From positions 558,001 to 622,000 of the forward strand of contig FMBT01000291.1 of NCBI GenBank assembly GCA_900095095.1: a stretch of DNA of 64,000 nt. Reading direction: 5' to 3'. Origin of the DNA: Fragilariopsis cylindrus CCMP1102. Its lineage: Eukaryota; Bacillariophyta; Bacillariophyceae; Bacillariales; Bacillariaceae. A program made the position numbers and the translations under genes. Below, in pieces: positions 20,958-30,478 of the stretch (position 1 is its first letter; the number at the start of each line of letters is the position of its first letter). The notes below the pieces were generated by a model, which did no database searches, was not told where the DNA came from, and saw only the letters and a program-made list of their open reading frames with translations.

Positions 20958-23005
20958 TTATTCTTTATTTTTGAGTTTCAAGCGGTCTTCCTTCCTTAAC
21001 CGCTGTTTGCGTTTCCATTCCGATTTTTTTGCACGTTTCTTTGCTGAAATACCACTAGTTTTAGTAGGCACATCACCAGCATCACCAGCATCATCTGTAG
21101 AAGATATTTCGTTTACCTTTCGTTTGTTGTTACTAGCTCCTGCTGTGGATTTAGATGGCGGAACTCTCGCTGGCAATTTTTTAATATTCGATTTCTTATT
21201 GCTTGCTTCTGCTGTGGATTTATTAGATGGCGTAACTATCGTTGGCGATTTTTTGGTATTCGATTTTTTATTAACTGGCACGCTTTCGTCTTTTTCTTCT
21301 TCACAATGAAACTGGTTATCGTATAATTCCATTCCTTCTGGAATGTTATTTTCAGAAGGTGGTTGAAAATGAGATTGCTTACTACCAGCTTTATTTGGTT
21401 TACTGTTTTTATTTCCGGCTGATTTTCGTTGAAAACAAGCCACAAAGAAACCGTTAGTAGCATCTTCACCAGGATGGACTCGAATCAAGCATTCCGCTTG
21501 ATCTTGTGTCAATGACAACGAGGATGAATTATCAACATCATCATCATCATCATCGTCGTCGTCGTCGTCATCTGTAGTCGTCGCCGTTTTACCTTCTGTT
21601 ACTAATCCACGTCTATGCCAACCTGCAAGGCATATTGGTGCGCACAATTCCCAATCATCCGTCGAAGTTAATAGACGTTGGACGACGCCCTCATTTTCTT
21701 CCACGTACAAACTACAAGTTGAGTACACAATGCGGTCCACATGAGGAAAGTCCGTTGCAGCATGAAGGAGCGCTGTGAATTGAAAGTTACTTAAAGTTTT
21801 TATACGATCGTTTGAAAACAATGGATCACGATTTATTGAATTTTCAGTATGATTCGTAGTCATACCACTTCCAGAACAACTTGGATCCAACATGATAGCT
21901 CGAATACGCTTAAATAGTTTGTTGTCGATATTATCCTTTCTCATTTCGTCACGATCCTCTTTTTTCTTGTGGTCGAGAGAAACGTCAAAGAAGTCGAAAT
22001 TGTGACACTGGACAGTGCGCTGTGGAACCAATTCATCCATCCGACGCTTTAAAAGTTTATAACGATCAGGTGATTTGTCCAGGGCGTAAATAATAGAGGA
22101 ACGAGAATCATTAGCTTTTCCAGCCTGTACCAATGCCGCTAAATGACATGTCTTGTTACCTGGCGCAGCACACGCATCTAAATAATGATAACCATTGTCT
22201 TTACTATTATTGGAACCATTGTTGTTGTCTCCAAATCCGTGTACTAAACAAAGAGCTGAAAAGCAGGAAGATTTATCTTGCAGAATAACTTTTTGAGATA
22301 CCACAAGTTCCTGTAATAACGCACGTGATTCCGGTGTATGATCAAGTACTAATAAATTCGGTATGTGTGCATCGATGTATACCTTAGCATTCTTTTTTCG
22401 GATTGTTTGTAAAACTTCATCTCGATCAGCAACCAGTGTATTGATACGTACGTAACGTGGTATTGTAATAGATCTTTTCGACGTATTGCTATTCTGATTT
22501 AAAACACCGTTTCTTTCTTCCTCCTCATGTTTAAGTTCCTTAAAATTACTTTCTATGTCGTCTATTTGAGACATAATTTGTCGCTTAAGAGCCCCCCCAC
22601 CTCGAATCTTTTTGTTAGGGCCCATAAGAAGCTCATATAGCAGTATATATACAAGCGCTTTTTTGTTTCGTTTTGACAATAGGAAAACGAGATAAGAAAA
22701 CTTGGCGATGAGGGATACACTTTTACAGACGAAAGATAAAGAAAAATCCTACGAACGAAGGCGTAGTAGTAGTAGTACTAGTAATTAAATTACTTACCTT
22801 GGTTCTTGGCTTGGATTGCTGGTACTTGTTTCAGTAACCTTGCCAAAAGTGTTTTTTGTTCCAATACATGAGAACATATTGCAAATGTTGCTTTTGAACA
22901 TTTCAATTCTCCATCTTTTGAATATACTACTGTCTTTAATCCTTTTCGTTTTAGAAAAATTTCATTCAAAATCTTCGCGGATGGTGCATATGGAGACGAC
23001 GACAT
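20958..23005 (-). CDS. NSUN5: 25S/28S rRNA (cytosine-5)-methyltransferase, NSUN5/Rcm1 family
   Basis: Exon 1 is 22798-23005 and exon 2 is 20958-22657, separated by a 140-bp intron with donor GTAAGT and an acceptor in AAAAAAG. Joining gives ...IQAKNQ-ALVYILLYELLMG... in one frame, 635 residues. The N-terminal part aligns in pattern with NSUN5 (VYSKDGELKCSKATFAICS, then LVY.LLYELLMGPNKKIRGGGALKRQI). The methyltransferase core has IPRYVRINTL, LDACAAPGNKTCHLAAL (SAM binding), YALDKSPDRYKLL, MLDPSCSGSGM and VYSTCSLYVEENE with both catalytic cysteines. The C-terminal 170 residues are Asp- then Lys-rich with KKSN..KSPT-like repeats, probably a nucleolar-targeting tail. Family members methylate one conserved cytosine of the large-subunit rRNA in the nucleolus. 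Confidence 0.9.
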
Positions 23006-23633
23006 CGTTCGTTCGTTCGTTTTTTCTTTCTTTTCTTTCGCTGAATAATAAATGTTTCCGAAGGTAATTTTGGTACGTATGTTGGATTAGAACAATTGAA
23101 TTTGCAGATGTCCTTCCAACTTTATCAGCACACGATACGTTTACAATAATTAATTCATGTCAAACAGGATTTGATAATTCTCAAAATCTATCATCGTCCA
23201 TCAAATTGAAGATTAAATCGAATGAAAGAAAAAAAGGAAAAAAAAAATCTCGAAGGATTTTTGTGTGGGCAAGCTGTATGGATGTATGTACGCCTACCGT
23301 CACCAGTGTCAGCATGTTTGACGAGCATCGCTGATATGCCCCGAGACAACTTGGCGCGCGTAAACGGCAATAACAAAAATACCGTTTGTTTTCACATGGT
23401 AATTAGTAAAATTCTGACACATCTCCTTGTGATTAATGCAGTAATGCCTGCTAGCACATTAGGACTAAAAGAAATATGACTGGATGTTTCCGATTTTTAA
23501 GATAGGTATGCATTGCTTTAATTGGCTGGACTGCTGACAAAAATCAAGAAGTAAGAAAATTCTCTCCTCACAATTAATTCATATATCTCTTCAGATTTAT
23601 ACCTCTGCTCAGAGCCTTCCCCGACAAAAAATA
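23006..23633. promoter_or_regulatory. Divergent 5' region between NSUN5 and the ankyrin gene
   Basis: No gene is supported. Immediately upstream of the NSUN5 start lies a TTCG/TTTC simple repeat (about 23007-23039), placed in its 5' untranslated region. The remainder holds short chance frames. Confidence 0.35.
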
Positions 23634-24499
23634 ATGACGGCAATAGAGGTACTACAAAGTATACTTCCTTCTTGGCGGGAGAGCCCCCCGAGGGCGAAAC
23701 GAAGCCGATCATCAGCTTGTGGAATGGAAGTCGAAGATATGACAACGTCAGGACTTACATCTGCATCTGCATCTAATACTACGTCACCTTGTCTTTTGAT
23801 TTCCCGTGCTTTAGCCAACCATGGCTATCCCGATCGTCTTGATCCACTTTCAATGGACTACCTGATGGATTTTGATTATGATGATGGTAATATGCATCGT
23901 CACATATCCGCGGATATATTGATGGCTATTCAAGAAGGAAAAGTTATCTATTTATTCAAAACTACCATCAAAGAGATCTAATTATGGCCCAACGGAATTC
24001 ACATGGAGAAACTCTTCTTCATTTAGCATGCCAGTCGGGTTCCTTTTTAATCGTCAAATTTTTTCTTGTTGACGTTAAAGTCTCTGCCTTAGTTCTGGAT
24101 CAGCACGGTCGATCCCCTTTTCATAGTCTTTGCATGGCTATGATGAATATGAATCGCAGCAATGATGTAGTAAATGACACAACAAAATGTAACTACTTGG
24201 AAACTATGCGAATACTTCTCCAAGAGAAGCCTACTCTTGTCCTTTTCAAAGACAAACAGGGAAAGACTCCTCTTGAATACATCCAACAACTCTCTCCTGA
24301 AAGTATGATGATTTGTAGAAATGTAAACGAATTGCTTCACTCTGATCGAGTTGTTGAACGGATAGTTGAAGAAATGCCAAATCAAATGGAAAAGATTCGA
24401 TCTAGACAACAAATGACGACATGGGAAAAAATAGAAAGCATGCTGGATATTTCTGGTGGTGTAGAAGCTGCCGTTATGGAATCAGGATTTAGTATATGA
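23634..24499 (+). CDS. Ankyrin-repeat protein, frame-broken once
   Basis: The first frame (ATG 23634, stop at 23981) encodes 115 residues including ISADILMAIQEGK. The second frame is open past 23984 and carries the ankyrin motif NSHGETLLHLACQSGSFLIVKFFL, then QHGRSPFHSLCMAM and KDKQGKTPLEYIQQL. Reading the second frame upstream gives YLFIQNYHQRDLIMAQRNSHGETLLHLAC, so the two pieces join if one base is missing between about 23900 and 23981, near GGAAAAG and TTCAAAAC. No intron fits the gap. Many diatoms have a large family of small ankyrin proteins with an aspartate-rich N-terminus followed by two or three repeats, and this matches that layout. Function is unknown. It may be an intact gene with a consensus deletion, or a recent pseudogene. 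Confidence 0.6.
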
Positions 24500-25603
24500 A
24501 TGATGGAAAACTTAACTTATTAATCAGTATTATTATCCACAAATAATGATGATAATTACAGTATAAGGATCGATAACATAAACACCAAATGTCAAACATA
24601 CCATTGACAATCAATTGGAACACTTTCAATGAATAAATAACAAAAATATCGAATTCAAATTCCTACCGCACACACTACCTGTTATATTTATAAATGAAAA
24701 GAATTTGTAGTTGTATCGGTTTTTAAGGTCGTAACTGGTAGGCTTTATGCTTTACAAAATTAATGTTATTAGGTTTAGCGCTAAAGGAGTGAAACTATTA
24801 ATCATATACAATAGGTTAACTGAAATTTGCATCTTACTTGTCACGACAAAAGTTCCATTCGCACGCACCTCCATTGAAAATTCCTTGCAAATTTTCGTAT
24901 AGTGATCGTACACTATCAAGTTTGATTTTGGAGAAGACATTATATTATGTATGATGCTGTTTCCATGTATTTTCTACACTCTACCTACAAGTTTGCACTC
25001 TGAAGTCCATTGTTGATTGATGACTGTATGCATGCAGTGTGCAGTTTTTGCTGTTAGACTAGCCACATTGTGCATTACATGATGTAGTTCTTATATTGTA
25101 GATTTTAACGAAGTTACACTTCCTGCGTTATATAAAAGATGAAAACGATTTGGGGGAGAAGGTGATTTGTTTTTCGATTTTTTTCGATCAATTTTGTTTC
25201 TTCAAATTGTGGCACCCAACACTTTTATTTTAGGTCCCCATGCGCATTTAACGGACATGAAATAAGTAAGTTTTCCGCGATTGTCTCATTGGTATTTCAG
25301 CCAACCTCGCCACCAATCGCTAACCCATACAACTCCATATTTATTCCTGTGTGGTCCGGAAGGCACGGGTACAGCCATTTTCTTGCGTTTTGTATGCGTT
25401 GTGCACTACGAAAGTGATAGCCACACCTTAAATTTCTATTTGTTCTTACGACAATCTCAACAAACGATTACGTTTGCATCTATCTGCATTAAACATTATT
25501 GAAAAGCAAGAGAAAGTTATTTTGTAAAACTAGAAATCACTAATCTCTTAGTATTTATTATTCTTTTATCTCATTCTAAATTCAACTAAATACTAATATC
25601 ACC
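24500..25603. other. Intergenic stretch, no confident gene
   Basis: About 1.1 kb between the ankyrin and PDZ genes. A 62-codon minus-strand frame (24752-24940) starts with an ATG and reads MSSPKSNLIVYDHYTKICKE, but I recognise nothing in it. The region upstream of 25604 is AT-rich and should contain the PDZ gene promoter. Confidence 0.35.
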
Positions 25604-26329
25604 ATGCCGCTTATTACTGCTACCGTCGTCAAAGAAGAAACGACTTCGAAACTTGGAATTGCCTTCGAACGTGTTTCGGAGGACAAGGCCATGACTATCA
25701 AATTAATCCGAGATGATAGTTTGTTCAAAGGAAGTGACTTAGTTGAAGGTTTGATTGTTGCCAGTGCTGCCGGTCTAGATATGGAAGGTATGTCACCCAA
25801 GGATGCTGCTGATGCATTAAGAGAAGCTCCTGGTGGAGAAGAAATCTCTTTAGTTTGTAAGGGAGCTCTTTCAACGATCGAAAAGGATAAGAAAAAAATG
25901 TTTAAGAAGGAAGGTAAGATCGGTATCTCTTTCAAGAGTACTACCAGTGCACCTGGTAAGATTTTCGTCTCTAACATCAAGGAAGATAGCAAATTCATCG
26001 GAACGGACCTAACAGTTGGACATCAAGTTCTTTACATCAATGGTGAGCCATGTCCACCAAAGGTTGCCGAAGCCGTAGAATTGCTGACCAAGAAAGGAGC
26101 TGAAAAAATAACCCTCGTAACGATCGATCCTGAAGATGAAATCGTCGTTCCAAAGGCTAAAGAAGAACCTGTTACTACTGAGGTTGTTGAAGAGAAGAAG
26201 GAAGATGATGCAGAATCCAGTCCTGATCCAGATGCAGATACAACAGCAGAAGGAGAACAAGAGGAAGACTTGACCCCAGAGGGCAATAAAACACTTCTGG
26301 ATACTGTGTTCGGTGTTTGCATGTGCTAA
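25604..26329 (+). CDS. Tandem PDZ-like protein with acidic tail and C-terminal CXC
   Basis: A 241-residue single-exon frame. Two related modules are visible. Residues about 3-85 carry KLGIAFERV, KLIRDDSLFKGSDLVEGLIV and ISLVCKG. Residues about 97-178 carry KIGISFKST, KIFVSNIKEDSKFIGTDL and HQVLYINGEPC. Both read as PDZ-like folds with a modified carboxylate loop (KLGIAF, KIGISF). Residues about 185-228 are acidic (Glu/Asp-rich). The last six residues are FGVCMC. A terminal CXC is the recognition motif for Rab-type geranylgeranylation, so lipid anchoring is possible but not proven; palmitoylation is an alternative. The protein has no catalytic motif and is probably a scaffold. PDZ assignment is by pattern only. 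Confidence 0.65.
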   Translation: MPLITATVVKEETTSKLGIAFERVSEDKAMTIKLIRDDSLFKGSDLVEGLIVASAAGLDMEGMSPKDAADALREAPGGEEISLVCKGALSTIEKDKKKMFKKEGKIGISFKSTTSAPGKIFVSNIKEDSKFIGTDLTVGHQVLYINGEPCPPKVAEAVELLTKKGAEKITLVTIDPEDEIVVPKAKEEPVTTEVVEEKKEDDAESSPDPDADTTAEGEQEEDLTPEGNKTLLDTVFGVCMC

Positions 26330-27406
26330 ATTACAACATCATCGTTATTCATCATCAAAATCTAACAACGCAACGCAACAGACGCAATGTCTATAACTTG
26401 TTTGTCTTCAATATATAAATGGGATTACATTGGACGATATATGTCCTATGGCTACTGTATCGGGGTTGTATGGGTTGTGGCCAATACAACAACAACTTTA
26501 CATTCACAACGAGCCTTTTTTCTCAGTTCTATCTTTCCTTGATATGTCTTTACCACTACTTTACACAATATATGTTTATAACAAATTTAAATTACTATAG
26601 ATCTGAAATAATCATTATAATGATAAAAAATCAATAATATACTTTATGTACGATACAACAGTATTCATAGGAGGGTAGTAGTCTGGTTTTTTATCATACT
26701 TGTTTCTCTTCTTGATTTGAATGTGTCACAATAGTTCCCTACTACTTACAATATTATATGCTTTTAACAAATTAAAATTATAATAGATCGATCTGAAATA
26801 ATCATAATAATATATACTCTATGTACGGTACGATACAATATTCATAGGGATGCAGTTGTCTAGTGGTCATCATGCCTGTTTTGTATTATTGTTTCATTCT
26901 GAAAGTGTCATACTAGTTATCATACAATGCACTTTCGTATTCACATTGAACATGCTGTTTTATATTGTGATGTTGTTTTGTTTATTTTGGAATTAATAAT
27001 ATCTGTAGTTGTTGATTTTTGACTATGATTTTTTTCAGGACATCCAGTACAGTAGAAGCTAACGCCAGATTCTAATCAGATAACATCATCCCATTTCGAG
27101 ATACTGTACACAGAAATTGTAGAATACTCTGAAAGAATATAGAAAACCTGCTAACACTTTTATATATTTATTACCGTACTCAGTATATATATTATTCTAT
27201 TTTAAGGATTATTTCAGATCCCCCGCCCGACGGACGGACGTCACTACACGATGCATATTCCCCTCAACAACAAATTAAAACTCAAATCTCAATTACCTTT
27301 TTCTTTTCGTCTCATTGAACATTGAGTCGATCATCCATTATTTGTACTAATATTAGCGTTATAAGCGTATTGCTTTGATTTATCGGAAGAATCTTCCCAT
27401 AAGAAA
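26330..27406. repeat. Intergenic region with ~187-bp imperfect tandem repeats
   Basis: No gene is supported. At least two diverged tandem copies are visible. AACAAATTTAAATTACTATAG at about 26580 pairs with AACAAATTAAAATTATAATAG at about 26767, and each is followed by ATCTGAAATAATCAT. A TATGTACG(GTACG)ATACAA...ATTCATAGG block at about 26644 recurs at about 26820. A partial third copy (TTTCATTCTGAAAGTGTCA) starts near 26890. The repeat unit is therefore close to 187 bp and the array covers about 26520-26940. Confidence 0.5.
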
Positions 27407-28734
27407 ATGGAAAGCAACGATAACGCCTCTTGCGAGGGCGGTGGGACAACGAACCATTGGAGTATATGGAAAGCTATCGAGAAGTTGGAAGGTCGACACA
27501 AAGATAATGATTTTTATCCAGAAATTACATTACGTGTCATTGAAGTATTGAAGAAATGGGGGAGTAGTGATTGGACGAAAGATCCAAAGATGTCATCACT
27601 ACTGAATAAATCTGGTTTATATCATGAAATTGAAGAGACTATTGTAGCGGTATATTTTCTATTCGAGGGACTGAAGCGACGACATTCAGAAATAAACAAG
27701 TGTCATGTCATTGATGTAGCTGCCGGAAAGGGTTTACTTTCTCTTTTCTTATCGTATCTTAAACATCCAAAAATCGATTCTATTATAATGATAGAAAAGG
27801 CAACCATCGACTGGTATCATATTCATAAAAGCAACTATACAGCCAAGGATGAATGTCGTCCTGAGATTATCATTTGGGATAACACCAATCTGCACGATTA
27901 CGATGATGTTCTTGATAGAATACTTGCCTTACCGTACCCAATAGCAATGTGTGGTATTCATCTCTGCAAGCAACTTAGTCCGTCGTTCTGTGGGTTATCG
28001 AACGGACTTGGGGAGAAATGTATATATGGATGCTTATCTCCGTGTTGCATGCCCAGAATGGTAACAACCCAAAAGAAAAATACCAAGAAGAGGAAATTTA
28101 CATTACAAATACAATTAGCCGAAAGTGTAGAAGATCGTGACCTGAGAAGAGATTACATGCTTCGACGAGAAAGGCTTCGTCGGAAAGTAAGTGATGGAAA
28201 AAAATGGTGTCTCCCGATATATATAAATGTGTGGCATATCTACAGATGCACTCATTGCTCATAATTATATTTTTCTTTTTTTTATAGCCTATTGGGGGTC
28301 CTTGTTTTTATTGCGACGACAAAGACCATTCACTTCTGGAATGCACTATAATACAGGGTCTACCGGAGGCAGAACAGATTTCTATAAGAAAAGCGTGGCA
28401 CTCTGCAACTATACCGTGCTGGAATTGTTTAAAATTCGGTCACTTCAAGAACGATTGTCCAAATGTAAGCAAGGATGGCGTAACAAAACATAGCTCAAGT
28501 CACAATGCACAACGTCCTCCTACTGTCGCATTGGACGTAACTGATATCCTTAAGACTCAAAACCCATATTCTGAATACTGTCATATTCTTGCCAATGATG
28601 GATTTCAACTGAAACAAAATTGGCAGCCAAAAATGAGAGTTAGAGTTATTGAGACTGACTTGGAAAAATTTGGAAAACATCAGGAAGGAAACTGGAATTC
28701 TGGAAGGAAGTCTACTTACATTGTTGTCGACTGA
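27407..28734 (+). CDS. SAM methyltransferase-like protein with two CCHC zinc knuckles
   Basis: Exon 1 is 27407-28186 and exon 2 is 28288-28734, with a 101-bp intron (GTAAGT to TATAG). The phase is 0 and the product is 408 residues. Residues about 95-200 look like a Rossmann-type methyltransferase of the METTL25/TRM13-like kind: CHVIDVAAGKGLLSLFLSYL, then SIIMIEKATIDW, and later IAMCGIHLCKQLSPSFCGL. A cysteine-rich segment (CIYGCLSPCCMPR) follows. Exon 2 adds two zinc knuckles of the exact form C-x2-C-x4-H-x4-C: CFYCDDKDHSLLEC and CWNCLKFGHFKNDC. These usually bind single-stranded RNA, so an RNA methyltransferase is a reasonable inference. The Gly-rich SAM motif here is AAGKG rather than GxGxG, and the target is unknown. 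The intron lies between the two functional parts, consistent with a domain fusion. Confidence 0.7.
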
Positions 28735-29399
28735 TTAAAGTAATGAACTAAATTTCAGCATTAGTTCTTGTTTTGAATAACATTACTATAAAAATATCAA
28801 TGTGGCAACATAATGTTGTTTAATATTATTCCATAAAATCAATATTTGTCTTCGACTTGCTCGTTCCCCTTGATTGCAAAAAAGACAGTCTAAGAATCGT
28901 TTATCTTCACCATAAAGATGGCATAATACCAGATTATTCAAAAAATCATTGCTGCATGTGGTCGAATTTGGCTATGTCTACGAAAAAAAGCAATCATGGT
29001 AGTAGCAACTGGAATAAATTCTCAATTGGTTGTTATTGTGCTTGAAACCAGGCGAATTTGTCTCACTCTCACGAGAGAGACTGTACCAATTTTTGGGTTC
29101 ATGTCCATCATTTTTAAATATAGTAGCAAATACTCGGTGTGTACAAACTAAAGCAGCTACTAGATAGACGACGAAGGAGTAGAGTACTATTCAAAATGTT
29201 AATGAGGGTTTTCAATCTTATGATAGAACTATCTAGTGTAGTTCTGTAGAGGGGAAAAGGGGTGTATATATTATTTGTTGTTATGCACACACAATGATAT
29301 TATATTCGTCCGCGCAAACATGAATAATGGTGATTCATTCACTGGGTAGGATCGATGTCGATAACTTGATAACTTGCCGTGGGTGATGTTGAAGGTCTA
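28735..29399. other. Intergenic stretch downstream of the methyltransferase gene
   Basis: No gene is supported. A 62-codon frame at 28857-29045 shows no domain. Sequence character changes near 29330, where the retrotransposon-like relic described next begins. Confidence 0.35.
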
Positions 29400-30010
29400 G
29401 AACAGTCCTGTTGTCCGTCCCAGAAGTACTTACTTAGTGATAAAGAACAGGTTCATTTCTTGTTCCGTTGGGATTAATATTGATGACTTCTTCCTGATGA
29501 TGAAGCTCTATTCTATGTCTTGGTCCTTGCAGTACGTAGTGGTAAAGAACAGCTTCCGTTTAGGTTCTCGTGTCTTTACGTCGAACATGGTGTATGGCTG
29601 AATGGGTAATCGAGCCAGGGGTCATAAATTATATTTTCTCGAATTTCCATTGGGACCAAAGATGTCTTTGGCTATTCGAATGTCTCTCCAATTGATACCA
29701 TATTCGGGGATGGTACCAATTTCGAGTGAGTTCGCAAGGTCAACATCCGATGTAATCTTTTGTAGGTAACGGAAGGTTCCGTAGTCCATCACCTATTTCG
29801 CCGACTTGATTATTGGATACAGTAGCGCCATCACAGTGTTTTGTTATTGAAAATCCAATGTTTTCCACTAAAACACGAAGGGCTTCGCCTTTTTGATATT
29901 TTTGATGGGACTTCACGCCCAGGATTATTTATTGGTACGGCTTGTTCTTTTCAGTTTGAAACGTATATTCGCTCAATCATTCTAAAGTACACGGCGCTTT
30001 GAGGACAATT
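29400..30010 (-). mobile_element. Degenerate copia-like retrotransposon (pol) relic
   Basis: On the minus strand, broken frames between about 29990 and 29620 read fragments such as RVLVENIGFSITKHCDG, LRNLPLPTKDYIGC and, in another frame, YGINWRDIRIAKDIFGPNG. The last piece matches in pattern the segment just before the integrase core of Ty1/copia polyproteins, where (P)VT..DI..A.DIFGPN..SLKGKT is usual. Frames are interrupted by stops and shifts, and no integrase, reverse transcriptase or terminal repeats are intact. A short direct repeat containing GTAAAGAACAG/GATAAAGAACAG occurs at about 29440 and 29542. The assignment rests on one short motif and should be treated as tentative. Confidence 0.35.
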
Positions 30011-30478
30011 CTTTGCTTAAACACCGAAATGACCCTTTCTTTAGGGTTCCACGATTGTTTTTTATACCGGTGTTGATTTATTGTTGTACTATTGACACTT
30101 TGTAGAAATTTTTATTTAAGGATCAAGATTGATGAATGCAAAAACATACAAGATTGAAGTCATTATCGGCGTATAAATTCGAACAGTTTTTCGTTTTTGT
30201 TGAAATCAATCCGAATAACAGCGAATCAAATAAGTTATTAATGTTTTCATAAAAAACAAAAGTGTAAACTATTCACATCCTGCACACTTGCTGACACAGG
30301 CAAATACATCAACAAAAGGCGTACACATTCTCTCAAGAAAAAAAACACTTAATCACAACATCATCAACAACATTATCATCAACAACAACAACAACAACTA
30401 GAATCAAAACTACAACTACAACTACAACTACTACAACAATAACAACAATAACAATAACAACAAAAATCAATAATCAGT
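30011..30478. promoter_or_regulatory. 5' flank of the cyclase-phosphodiesterase gene
   Basis: No coding frame is supported. The last 130 bp before the start codon are a C/A-rich run of ACAACA, ACAACT and ATAACA triplet-like repeats (about 30360-30470). Such tracts are common in 5' untranslated regions of this genome, and here it probably forms the leader of the cyclase mRNA. Confidence 0.4.

Noticed and set aside
22658-22797. Frameshift at the start of the NSUN5 main frame
   Set aside because: An intron ending in AAAAAAG restores the frame exactly and gives the expected LVYxLLYELL segment, so no break is needed.
29601-29660. Possible tRNA-like stretch (GGCTGAATGGGTAATCGAGCC)
   Set aside because: No acceptor stem, anticodon arm or T-loop consensus can be paired around it.
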